Shown here piece after piece: positions 53,130-63,079 of a stretch of 64,000 nt of DNA. This stretch comes from an uncultured Oscillospiraceae bacterium (GTDB lineage: Bacteria; Bacillota; Clostridia; Oscillospirales; Oscillospiraceae): the NCBI GenBank assembly GCA_947627325.1, contig CANQVO010000010.1, forward strand, positions 1 through 64,000, in the 5' to 3' direction. The first letter of the stretch is position 1. Each line of letters starts with the position of its first letter. A model generated the notes under the pieces. It was given only the letters and a program-made list of their open reading frames with translations. It made no database searches and was not told the DNA's origin. A program made the translations under genes and the position numbers.

Positions 53130-53159
53130 ATTTTACCGCTTTTCGCCGCCCACTGTCAA
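53130..53159 (-). promoter_or_regulatory. xpaC-telA operon promoter
   Basis: On the minus strand: TTGACA (53154-53159), an 18-bp spacer, and TAAAAT (53130-53135). Just upstream lies a GC-rich hairpin CCCCCGGAGGGGG (53170-53182) between the two divergent promoters. Confidence 0.83.
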
Positions 53160-53221
53160 CAAAAACCCACCCCCGGAGGGGGAGGTTTTTTGTAGGCATT
53201 TCTAAGGGTGGGGAAAACTCG

Positions 53222-53249
53222 TTGACATTTTGGGGAGGAATGGTAAAAT
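53222..53249 (+). promoter_or_regulatory. ilvA promoter
   Basis: TTGACA (53222-53227), a 16-bp spacer, and TAAAAT (53244-53249), divergent from the xpaC promoter about 90 bp away. Confidence 0.78.
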
Positions 53250-53290
53250 ATCGGGAGGAAAACTCTGTGACAAAGGAGAAATGTCCCGCT

Positions 53291-54514
53291 ATGGCTATGA
53301 CATTGGAAGATTTCAAAGCCGCCCGCAAGGTGCTGGAGGGGGTCATCACCCCCACCCCCCTGGTCCACTCCCCCGCCTTTTCCGCCGCCTGCGGCAACCA
53401 GGTCTATCTCAAGCCGGAGAATCTGCAGGTCACGGGGGCCTACAAGATCCGCGGCGCCTACTACAAGGTCAGCACCCTGGATGAGGAGCAAAAGGCCCGG
53501 GGGCTCATCACCGCCTCGGCGGGGAACCACGCCCAGGGCGTGGCCTACGCCGCCCGGGCCGCCGGGTGCAAGGCCACCATCGTCATGCCCACCACCACCC
53601 CCCTGGTGAAGGTGAACAACACCAAGGCCCTGGGGGCCCAGGTGGTGCTCTCCGGCTCCACCTTTGACGACGCGGCGGAGAAGGCCCACGAACTGGAAAA
53701 GGCCCAGGGCCTCACCTATATCCCCCCCTTCAACGACGCCACCGTATCCACCGGCCAGGGCACCATCGCCTACGAGATCTTCTCCGACCTGCCCGACGTG
53801 GACATCATCCTGGTGCCCATCGGCGGGGGCGGGCTGTGCGCGGGGGTGGCCACCCTGACCAAACTGCTCAACCCCAACGTCCAGGTCATCGGCGTGGAGC
53901 CCTCCGGCGCGGCCAGCATGAAGGCCGCCCTGGAGGCGGGCCACCCCGTCACCCTGGACAGCGTGGACACCATCGCCGACGGCGTGGCGGTGAAGACGGT
54001 GGGGGACGTGGTCTTCCCCTACATCCAGAAAAACGTGGACCACATCCTCACCATCGACGACAGCGAGCTGGTGGACGCCTTTTTGGACATGATGGAAAAG
54101 CACAAGATGGTGGTGGAGAACGCCGGACTGCTCACCATCGCCGCCCTGAACCACCTGGACTGCCAGGGCAAGAACGTGGTCAGCGTCCTCTCCGGCGGGA
54201 ACATGGACGTGATCACCATGTCCTCCCTGGTCCAGCACGGGCTCATCAACCGGGGCCGGGTGTTCACCTTCTCCGTCCAGCTGCCCGACCGCCCCGGCGA
54301 GCTGTTGCGGGTGGCCTCCATCGTGGCCCGGGAGAAGGGCAACGTCATCAAGCTGGAGCACAACCAGTTCGTCTCCATCAACCGCCAGAGCGCCGTGGAA
54401 CTGCGGGTCACCCTGGAGGCCTTCGGCCACGAGCACAAAAAGACCATCCTGGACGCCCTGACCCGGGAGGGCTACGAGGCCCGGGAGGTCAACACCGCGG
54501 ACTTCTACAACTGA
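53291..54514 (+). CDS. ilvA: Threonine ammonia-lyase (threonine deaminase) with ACT domain
   Basis: A 407-residue PLP enzyme that turns threonine into 2-oxobutyrate and ammonia. The PLP lysine is in VTGAYKIRGAYYKV; the phosphate loop is SAGNHAQGVAYAARAAGC; the glycine-rich PIGGGGLCAGVAT and the C-terminal SGGNMDVI are present. Residues ~325-407 form a single ACT domain (FTFSVQLPDRPGELLRVAS), so it is the short TdcB/IlvA type with one regulatory unit. I chose the ATG at 53291 (AAAGGAGAAA lies 11 nt upstream); the next ATG at 53297 is equally possible. It feeds IlvB for isoleucine synthesis. Confidence 0.95.
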   Translation: MAMTLEDFKAARKVLEGVITPTPLVHSPAFSAACGNQVYLKPENLQVTGAYKIRGAYYKVSTLDEEQKARGLITASAGNHAQGVAYAARAAGCKATIVMPTTTPLVKVNNTKALGAQVVLSGSTFDDAAEKAHELEKAQGLTYIPPFNDATVSTGQGTIAYEIFSDLPDVDIILVPIGGGGLCAGVATLTKLLNPNVQVIGVEPSGAASMKAALEAGHPVTLDSVDTIADGVAVKTVGDVVFPYIQKNVDHILTIDDSELVDAFLDMMEKHKMVVENAGLLTIAALNHLDCQGKNVVSVLSGGNMDVITMSSLVQHGLINRGRVFTFSVQLPDRPGELLRVASIVAREKGNVIKLEHNQFVSINRQSAVELRVTLEAFGHEHKKTILDALTREGYEAREVNTADFYN

Positions 54515-54697
54515 CAAACCGAACCCCCCGGCGGCCTCCCTTTGGAGGAGACCGCCGAGGGGCATATCTTAGGTGCGGCGGGCCCGCCGGGCCGTAGCGG
54601 CGGGCAAGGGCCGTGGGCGGCTGGGGGACACCGGCCGCCGTCCCGGGAGCCGAGCCGCTTGCACCATCCTATGCCGCCAAGGGAAGGAGTGCCCCAC

Positions 54698-55357
54698 ATG
54701 ACCTCTCTCATCGCCCCCTCCATCCTCTCCGCCGACTTCTGCCGCCTGGCCCAGGAGCTGGAGACGGTCCAGACCGCCGACTGGCTCCACGTGGACGTGA
54801 TGGACGGCCAGTTCGTGCCCAACCTCACCGTGGGCGTGCCGGTGGTGGAGAGCCTGCGCAAGACCACGGACAAGTTCCTGGACGTCCACCTGATGATCGA
54901 AAAGCCCCTGCGCTATGTGGAGGCGTTCGCCAAAGCGGGGGCGGACCTGCTCACCTTCCACCTGGAGGCGGACCACCCCTCCGGCATCCGGGCCGCCATA
55001 GACCTGGCGGGGCGGCTGGGGATCCAAAAGGGCGTGGCCCTGCGGCCCATCACCAAGGCCGAGGCCGTCCTGCCCTACCTTGCGGACATCGACCTGGTGC
55101 TGGTGATGACGGTGGAGCCCGGCTTTGGGGGCCAGGCGTTTATGGCCGACCAGCTGGACACCGTCCGGGCCGTCCGGGCCCTCATCGACAAGCATGACCC
55201 CGCCTGCCGTTTGGAGGTGGACGGGGGGATCGACCCCGCCACCATCGGCGGGGTGTACGCCGCCGGGGCGGACACCTTTGTGGCGGGCTCGGCGGTGTTC
55301 GGCCAGGGGGACCGGGCGGCGGCCATCGCCCGACTGCGGGGTGCCTGCCATGGCTAA
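54698..55357 (+). CDS. rpe: Ribulose-phosphate 3-epimerase
   Basis: A 219-residue TIM-barrel enzyme interconverting ribulose-5-phosphate and xylulose-5-phosphate in the pentose phosphate pathway. Motifs: IAPSILSADFCRLAQELETV, LHVDVMDGQFVPNLT (metal and catalytic Asp), DVHLMIEKPLRYVEAFAKAG, VEPGFGGQAF and EVDGGIDPATI. The ATG follows GGGAAGGAGTGCCCCAC. The 183-bp gap after ilvA holds only a GC-rich imperfect hairpin (54533-54560). It overlaps recR by 8 bp, an unusual pairing. Confidence 0.97.
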   Translation: MTSLIAPSILSADFCRLAQELETVQTADWLHVDVMDGQFVPNLTVGVPVVESLRKTTDKFLDVHLMIEKPLRYVEAFAKAGADLLTFHLEADHPSGIRAAIDLAGRLGIQKGVALRPITKAEAVLPYLADIDLVLVMTVEPGFGGQAFMADQLDTVRAVRALIDKHDPACRLEVDGGIDPATIGGVYAAGADTFVAGSAVFGQGDRAAAIARLRGACHG

Positions 55358-55958
55358 CAACGCCTTTCCCCCCGCCCTGGACGCGTTGGTGGAGCAGTTC
55401 GCCCGCCTCCCCGGGGTGGGGCGCAAGTCCGCCCAGCGGCTGGCCTTTTTCGTGCTGGGCCTGCCGGAGGACCAGGTGGACGCCTTTGCCCAGGCCCTGC
55501 TGGCGGCCAAGCGGGAGATCCACCGCTGCCCGATCTGCCAGAACTTCTCCGAGGGGGACGGCCCCTGCGCCCTGTGCCAAAACACCCGCCGGGACCCCAC
55601 CACCGTCTGCGTGGTGGCGGAGGCCCGGGACGTGGCCGCCCTGGAGCGGGGCCAGGAGTACAAGGGCCTCTACCACGTCCTCCACGGCGTCATCTCCCCC
55701 ATGAACCACATCGGCCCCGACGACCTGGCGGTGAAGGAACTGCTGGAGCGGGTGGGCCGAGGGGAGATCCGGGAGGTCATCATGGCCACCAACCCGGACA
55801 CCGAGGGGGAGGCCACCGCCATGTACCTCTCCCGCCTGCTCAAGCCCTTCGGGGTGACGGTGACCCGCCTGGCCTACGGCGTGCCGGTGGGCGGACACCT
55901 GGAGTTCGCCGACGACGCCACCCTCATGCGCGCGCTGGAGGGGCGGCGGGAGATGTGA
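55350..55958 (+). CDS. recR: Recombination protein RecR
   Basis: A 202-residue RecR, which with RecF/RecO helps load RecA at gaps. It has an N-terminal helix-hairpin-helix (RLPGVGRKSAQRLAFFVLGL), a zinc site (CPICQNFSEGDGPCALC), and a Toprim domain (VCVVAEARDVAALERGQEYK, MATNPDTEGEATAMYL) with the C-terminal Walker-like part. The start ATG lies within the end of rpe (8-bp overlap), so the two are co-translated. The usual neighbours dnaX and ybaB are absent here. Confidence 0.97.
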   Translation: MANNAFPPALDALVEQFARLPGVGRKSAQRLAFFVLGLPEDQVDAFAQALLAAKREIHRCPICQNFSEGDGPCALCQNTRRDPTTVCVVAEARDVAALERGQEYKGLYHVLHGVISPMNHIGPDDLAVKELLERVGRGEIREVIMATNPDTEGEATAMYLSRLLKPFGVTVTRLAYGVPVGGHLEFADDATLMRALEGRREM

Positions 55959-55965
55959 AAACATC

Positions 55966-55993
55966 TTGACAATTCCGGGAAAGCTGATACAAT
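55966..55993 (+). promoter_or_regulatory. alaS promoter
   Basis: TTGACA (55966-55971), a 16-bp spacer, and TACAAT (55988-55993), just after the recR stop. Transcription would start near 56000. Confidence 0.82.
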
Positions 55994-56000
55994 AAACGGG

Positions 56001-56167
56001 CAAAACGCAAAAGAGGCGATGACGGGCCGCCAACCCCGAGCCGCCGGCGATGAGCCGGACGCCCCATCCCCGTTATCGGATGACAAGTGGCCCATTTCGG
56101 GCAATCTGGGTGGTACCGCGGAGCGCACGCTTCGTCCCTGACAGACAGGGGCGGAGCGTTTTTTTAC
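56001..56167 (+). promoter_or_regulatory. T-box leader (tRNA-Ala-responsive, compact stem I)
   Basis: The T-box sequence AATCTGGGTGGTACCGCG lies at 56103-56120, followed by a terminator whose arms CGCTTCGTCCCTG (56128-56140) and CAGGGGCGGAGCG (56146-56158) end in T7. Stem I appears to close between GATGACGG (56019-56026) and CCGTTATC (56070-56077), only about 60 nt, shorter than the usual ~100-nt stem I. Uncharged tRNA-Ala should stabilise the antiterminator and allow alaS transcription. The specifier is presumably a GCC in stem I. Confidence 0.9.
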
Positions 56168-56223
56168 GGCCCCACCCTCCCCCCAAAAAATCAAAAAAAT
56201 TTTTCGCGTAAGGAGAGATACCC

Positions 56224-58908
<2,685 letters not shown>

Positions 58909-59054
58909 CCCGCCGCCCCAGCGGCCCTCCGGCCGCCGCGCCAAGTGGCGCGTGGGTTTCGCCGCCTCGGCGGCGGAACCGCGCAGGGGTGGCTCCGCCG
59001 CCCCGAGCAGTTTGATCCAAGGGGCCCCCGCGCGGCATCAGCCGGGTGGGGACC

Positions 59055-59145
59055 GGCGGGAAGGACCCCCTCATGGTGGATAACGCCCTGGCGATGGTGG
59101 ATAACTTCGTGTCCATGAAACTGGGCTGACCCGCCGCCCCAGCGG
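59055..59145 (+). pseudogene. Diverged duplicate of the alaS 3' end
   Basis: 91 bp match 58834-58924 at an offset of 221 bp, encoding GGKDPLMVDNALAMVDNF then VSMKLG and a stop, in register. Six differences fall in the coding part and all are third-position synonymous changes (GGC/GGG, GAT/GAC, CCT/CCC, GAC/GAT twice, AAG/AAA); the 16 bases after the stop are identical. Without a start or ribosome binding site it is not a gene. The rest of 58909-59194 is GC-rich non-coding DNA. Confidence 0.93.
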
Positions 59146-59194
59146 CGTGTGGGTTTGCCGCTTGTTGGCCCTCCCCTTTTCCCGCTTTTTCTAT

Positions 59195-59227
59195 CGCCGC
59201 GCCTGGGGTCCGGGCGCGGCGATTTTT
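59195..59227 (+). terminator. Terminator downstream of alaS
   Basis: CGCCGCGCC (59195-59203) pairs with GGCGCGGCG (59213-59221), followed by ATTTTT. Confidence 0.85.
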
Positions 59228-59228
59228 C

Positions 59229-59257
59229 TTGGCAAATTTTTGGCGCTGTGGTATAAT
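59229..59257 (+). promoter_or_regulatory. Promoter of the HIT gene
   Basis: TTGGCA (59229-59234), a 17-bp spacer, and TATAAT (59252-59257), 65 bp upstream of the start. Confidence 0.85.
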
Positions 59258-59322
59258 AAGGGCGACGTACAGCGGCTTGCCGCTGTGGCATCCCGCGCTT
59301 GTGAAAAAAAGGAGGTCGTCTC

Positions 59323-59664
59323 ATGTCTGATTGTCTCTTTTGTAAGATCGCCGGGGGGGAGATCCCCAGCAAGAAGGTCTACGAAGACGGGCTGTGCTAC
59401 GCCTTCTACGACATCGACCCCCAGGCCCCCGTCCACTTCCTGGTCATCCCCAAGGTCCACATCCAGTCGGTGAGCCAGGTGGACGACCAGGCCGCCGCCC
59501 CGGTGGTGGGCCACATCTTCGCCGTCATCGCCCAGGTGGCGCGGGAGCTGGGGCTGGAGAGCTACCGGGTGGTGAGCAACATCGGCCCCCAGGCGGGCCA
59601 GAGCGTGCCCCACCTCCACTTCCACGTCCTCTCCGGCCGGGACATGACATGGCCTCCGGGCTGA
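59323..59664 (+). CDS. HIT-family nucleotide-binding protein (HinT-like)
   Basis: A 113-residue histidine-triad protein: CLFCKIAGGEIPSKKVYEDG at the N-terminus and the triad in GQSVPHLHFHVLSGRDM, with catalytic His in HxHxH. HinT enzymes hydrolyse purine nucleoside phosphoramidates such as aminoacyl-AMP adducts, which suits the position just after alaS. AAGGAGGTCGTCTC precedes the ATG. The last 16 bases overlap the start of the following membrane protein. Confidence 0.95.
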   Translation: MSDCLFCKIAGGEIPSKKVYEDGLCYAFYDIDPQAPVHFLVIPKVHIQSVSQVDDQAAAPVVGHIFAVIAQVARELGLESYRVVSNIGPQAGQSVPHLHFHVLSGRDMTWPPG

Positions 59665-61673
59665 CCAAACGCGGGGCGGCGGGCTATCTCGCCGCCCTTT
59701 TGCCCCTGTGGGGGCTGGGGCTGGTGCGGCTGTGGGCCATTTTGGGCGGGCGTCTGCCCGGCCGGCTCATCGCCCCGCTGGCCCTCCTGTTGGCCGTCGG
59801 CGCGCTGGCGCTCTGCCACCGCCTCGGCCTGGCCCGGCGGCTTCTGCGGCCCTTCCGCGCCCCCGCCGCCAACCTGGCGGTGGGCGGGGCCGCCCTGCTG
59901 CTGGGCGGCGGGCTGGACGTGAGCTACGCCATGGCGGACGCCACCGGCACCCTCCTGGACCACCCCGCGTTCCACCTGCTCTCCGCCCTGGGCAGCGGCC
60001 TGGTCTTCGCCGCGCTGGCGCTGTCCCTTATCACCGCCGCCCGGGCCTGGGGCAAACCCAAAACGGGGGCGCGGTGGCAGATGCTGGGGCTGTTTTTCCT
60101 GGCCAACGCCCTGGCGGTTTTTTACCTGCGGACCAGCGCCACGGTATACGTGTGGGACAACGCGGGGTATTGGATGGTGGCCCGCTCCCTGGCGGAGGCG
60201 CCCCTCTCCCTGCACGGCCTGCGGGAGGTGGTGGCCACCACCGTCTCGCTGGACTACAACTACCTCCTGGCCCTGCCCATCTCCCTGCTCATGCGGGTGT
60301 TCGGCGGGGGCCGGGGGGTATTTGTGCTGGGCGTGGTGGAGCTCTACCTGCTCCCCGCCCTGTGGGGCCTGTGCGCCCTGGCGGGGGACCGGGCGGAGGG
60401 GCCCGGGGGCCGGTGGAACGGCCTTCTGCTGGCCCTCCTGTTCCCCTGCCTGACCTATCTGGCGTTGGTGGGCTTTGTGGACGTGGCCGCCTGCGCCGTG
60501 GCCATCTGGGCGGTGGTGTTCTACACCCGGCCCAAGGCCCCCGGCTGGGCCCGGGGGCTCCTGGCCGGCTTCTGCCTGGTGTTCAGCTTCCTTCTGCGGC
60601 GGTACTTCCTCTTCTTTGCCGCCGCCTTCGGCGGGGCCGCCCTGGTCCAGGCCGCGGCCCAGCGGGACCGGGATCAGGCCAAGGCCCTGCTGGCCCTGGC
60701 CGGGACGGGGGCGGCCTGCGGGGTCTTCTGCGCCCAGTCCTTTTTGTGGGACAAGCTGACCACCAACTACTCCGACCTCTACGCCGCCTACGACCTGGGC
60801 CTGCGGAGCGACCTTCTGCTCTTCTGCCGCTACTTCGGCGGCGCGGTGCTGTTGGCGGCCCTGGTGTGGGGGATCTGGGGGTTCTCCACCCGGGACGGGC
60901 GGCGGCATGAGCTGGGCCTCGCCCTGGTACAGCTGGCGGCCTGCTTCTTCCTGGTGACCCGGGTGCAGTCCCACGGGCAGCAACATATGCTCCTCTACGT
61001 CCCCTGCCTGGCCCTTCTGCTCCTGCCCCACCACGGCGCCGCCCAGCGGGCGGCGGCCCTGGTTTTGGGCATAGTCTGCACCGCTGTCCCCCTCCTGCCC
61101 CGGGAACAGCCCGCCTCCATCGCCGACATCCCGGCTCCCGACGCCGTGCCCGGCTTCACCTTCCACGGCCCCCGGCGGACGGACGTGGACCAGCTGTTGG
61201 CCCTGAGCGATCGCCTGGACGGCCTGGCCGCCCAGGACCCCGACGCCACCGCCGCCGTGTGCGCCTCCTCCTTCCTGCTCAACTCCGAGACGCTGACCAA
61301 CCTGCGCCCCTCCCTGGACCTGCCCCCCTCCCCCACGCCCATGCGGTATTATTATGTAAACTCCGTGGACAAGCGGGACCCCTTCTCCTGGCTCATGCTG
61401 GAGGCGGACTATCTGGTGGTGGGCGACCCGGTGCAGGTCCACCTGGGCGAGGAAAATCAACAGATCATCGCCCTGGTCAACCGCGCTGTCCTGTCCGGGG
61501 AGGGGCTGGGCACGGCCTATGAGCGGCTGTCCCCCGCCTTCACCCTCCAGGACGGTTCCAAGATTTATGTCTACCATCGGACCCGGGCCGTCACCCAGGA
61601 GGAGCGGGAATGGATCTCCCGGCAGCTCACCGCCCGATACCCCGCCTATCAGGCGCTCTATCAGGCGCCCTGA
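59649..61673 (+). CDS. Polytopic membrane protein, GT-C glycosyltransferase-like (674 aa)
   Basis: A 674-residue protein with about twelve to thirteen transmembrane helices in the first ~480 residues and a soluble C-terminal domain of ~190 residues. An extracytoplasmic loop after the fourth or fifth helix has TSATVYVWDNAGYWMVARSL, the acidic first-loop pattern of GT-C (PMT/ArnT-like) lipid-linked sugar transferases; FLLRRYFLFFAAAFGG is a further conserved-looking helix. The C-terminal part (ASSFLLNSETLTNLRPSLDL, SKIYVYHRTR) resembles the tail of dolichyl-phosphate-type transferases. The start ATG at 59649 overlaps the HIT gene and has no clear ribosome binding site, so it probably depends on coupled translation. 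The substrate is unknown. Confidence 0.8.
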   Translation: MASGLTKRGAAGYLAALLPLWGLGLVRLWAILGGRLPGRLIAPLALLLAVGALALCHRLGLARRLLRPFRAPAANLAVGGAALLLGGGLDVSYAMADATGTLLDHPAFHLLSALGSGLVFAALALSLITAARAWGKPKTGARWQMLGLFFLANALAVFYLRTSATVYVWDNAGYWMVARSLAEAPLSLHGLREVVATTVSLDYNYLLALPISLLMRVFGGGRGVFVLGVVELYLLPALWGLCALAGDRAEGPGGRWNGLLLALLFPCLTYLALVGFVDVAACAVAIWAVVFYTRPKAPGWARGLLAGFCLVFSFLLRRYFLFFAAAFGGAALVQAAAQRDRDQAKALLALAGTGAACGVFCAQSFLWDKLTTNYSDLYAAYDLGLRSDLLLFCRYFGGAVLLAALVWGIWGFSTRDGRRHELGLALVQLAACFFLVTRVQSHGQQHMLLYVPCLALLLLPHHGAAQRAAALVLGIVCTAVPLLPREQPASIADIPAPDAVPGFTFHGPRRTDVDQLLALSDRLDGLAAQDPDATAAVCASSFLLNSETLTNLRPSLDLPPSPTPMRYYYVNSVDKRDPFSWLMLEADYLVVGDPVQVHLGEENQQIIALVNRAVLSGEGLGTAYERLSPAFTLQDGSKIYVYHRTRAVTQEEREWISRQLTARYPAYQALYQAP

Positions 61674-61678
61674 AGGGC

Positions 61679-61707
61679 TTTTCAACAGGTAATTTCTGTG
61701 TTATAAT
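61679..61707 (+). promoter_or_regulatory. Promoter of the Nudix gene
   Basis: TTTTCA (61679-61684), a 17-bp spacer, and TATAAT (61702-61707), about 60 bp before the start. Confidence 0.72.
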
Positions 61708-61767
61708 AGAATAAATGTTATCGTCCGCCGGAGGGCGGGAGATTTTGAGAAACGGAAGTGGTGGGAC

Positions 61768-62340
61768 ATGGAGCTTTGGGAGAAGACAACGGAGAGCCGC
61801 CGGGTATTTGACGGCGTTCTGCTCCACCTGGACGTGGACACCGTGGCCCTGCCCGACGGGCACCAGGCCGTCCGGGAGGTGGTGCGCCACCCCGGCGGGG
61901 TGTGCGTCCTGCCCCTCCACGCCGACGGCACAGTGAGCGTGGTGCGGCAGTTCCGCTACCCCTACGGCGAGGTGGTCACCGAGCTGCCCGCGGGCAAGCT
62001 GGAGCCGGGGGAGGACCCCTTTGACGCCATCCGCCGGGAGCTCAGCGAGGAGACCGGCTTCACCGCCGGGGAGTGGCACGACATGGGCCTTTTCTACCCC
62101 ACCCCCGGCTACACCGACGAGCGGCTCCACCTCTACTTCGCCCGGGACCTGACCCCCGGGGCCACCCACCCCGACGAGGAGGAGTTTTTGGAGGGGGACC
62201 GGGTGGCGCTGGACCGGCTTTTGGAGTGGGCGATGACAGGCGAGCTCAAAGACGGCAAGAGCATGGCGCTGGTGTTGAAGGTCCAGCGGTTTTTGGAGCG
62301 GGAGGCCGCCCAGCGAGAGGGAGGGAACGGGCATGGATAA
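61768..62340 (+). CDS. Nudix hydrolase (ADP-ribose pyrophosphatase type)
   Basis: A 190-residue Nudix enzyme. The Nudix box is complete: GKLEPGEDPFDAIRRELSEE followed by TGF (GX5EX7REUXEEXGU). Upstream VVRQFRYPYGEVVTELPAGK is the pattern of ADP-ribose pyrophosphatases (QxRYP and E-L-P-A-G), and the downstream PTPGYTDERLHLYFARDLTP contains the proline-rich element of this subgroup. It hydrolyses ADP-ribose or similar nucleotide sugars to AMP and ribose-5-phosphate. It overlaps the response regulator gene by 8 bp, so they are co-transcribed. Confidence 0.93.
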   Translation: MELWEKTTESRRVFDGVLLHLDVDTVALPDGHQAVREVVRHPGGVCVLPLHADGTVSVVRQFRYPYGEVVTELPAGKLEPGEDPFDAIRRELSEETGFTAGEWHDMGLFYPTPGYTDERLHLYFARDLTPGATHPDEEEFLEGDRVALDRLLEWAMTGELKDGKSMALVLKVQRFLEREAAQREGGNGHG

Positions 62341-63037
62341 GACGGTCCTGGTGGTGGAGGACGAGGCCAACATCGTGGACATCCTCACCTTCAACTTACA
62401 GCGGGAGGGCTACGCCGTCCTGTCGGCCTACGATGGCCAGGCGGGGCTGGAGCTGGCCCAGGCCCGGCACCCCGATCTGATCCTGCTGGATCTGATGCTG
62501 CCCAAGCTGAACGGCTTTGAGGTGTGCAAGACCCTGCGGGACGCGGGGGACACGGTGCCCATCCTGATGCTCACCGCCCGGGAGGAGGAGGCCGACAAGG
62601 TCAAGGGCCTGGAGCTGGGGGCGGACGACTATATCACCAAGCCCTTTTCCGTGCGGGAGTTGATGGCCCGGGTGGGCAGCAACATCCGCCGCTCCGATAT
62701 GCCCCCCCGCTCCGCGGGGAGCGGCCAGGGGGTGACGTTGGGGCGCATCCGCCTGGACAGCGAGACGGCCACCTGCTACAAGGACGACGCGGCCCTGGAA
62801 CTCTCCCAGCGGGAGTTTGAGCTGATCTCCTTCCTCTGCGCAAACCCGGACAAGGTCTTCTCCCGGGAGGAGCTGATGGAGCACGTGTGGAACTACGAGG
62901 GCTACGTGGGCGACGTGCGAGGCGTGGACGTGGCGGTGCGGCGTCTGCGGGAGAAGCTGGAGGACGACCCGGCCAACCCCAAATTCGTCATGACCCGCCG
63001 GGGGCTGGGGTACTACTTCAACTCCCAGCACACCTGA
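62333..63037 (+). CDS. OmpR/PhoB-family response regulator
   Basis: A 234-residue response regulator. The receiver domain has the acidic pair VVEDEANIVDILTFNLQREG, the phospho-Asp in DLILLDLMLPKLNGFEVC, Thr in LMLTAREEEADKVKGLELGA, and Lys in DDYITKPFSVRELMAR. The DNA-binding winged helix covers residues ~135-232 (LSQREFELISFLCANPDKVF, VDVAVRRLREKLEDD, TRRGLGYYF). It is closest to the PhoP/WalR group. It starts inside the end of the Nudix gene and is followed after 42 bp by a histidine kinase, its probable partner. AGAGGGAGGGAACGGGC is the ribosome binding site. Confidence 0.96.
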   Translation: MDKTVLVVEDEANIVDILTFNLQREGYAVLSAYDGQAGLELAQARHPDLILLDLMLPKLNGFEVCKTLRDAGDTVPILMLTAREEEADKVKGLELGADDYITKPFSVRELMARVGSNIRRSDMPPRSAGSGQGVTLGRIRLDSETATCYKDDAALELSQREFELISFLCANPDKVFSREELMEHVWNYEGYVGDVRGVDVAVRRLREKLEDDPANPKFVMTRRGLGYYFNSQHT

Positions 63038-63079
63038 CAAACACCGGCCCCCGGGGCTGAAGAGAAAGGCGGTGGGCGG

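Noticed and set aside
54515-54697. Riboswitch between ilvA and rpe.
   Set aside because: The sequence is GC-rich with imperfect hairpins, and no known riboswitch core motif or terminator with a T-run could be found.
59394-59648. An N-terminal extension of the GT-C-like protein into the HIT gene.
   Set aside because: This stretch is an out-of-frame Arg/Pro-rich shadow of the HIT coding sequence. The hydrophobic protein begins at the ATG at 59649.
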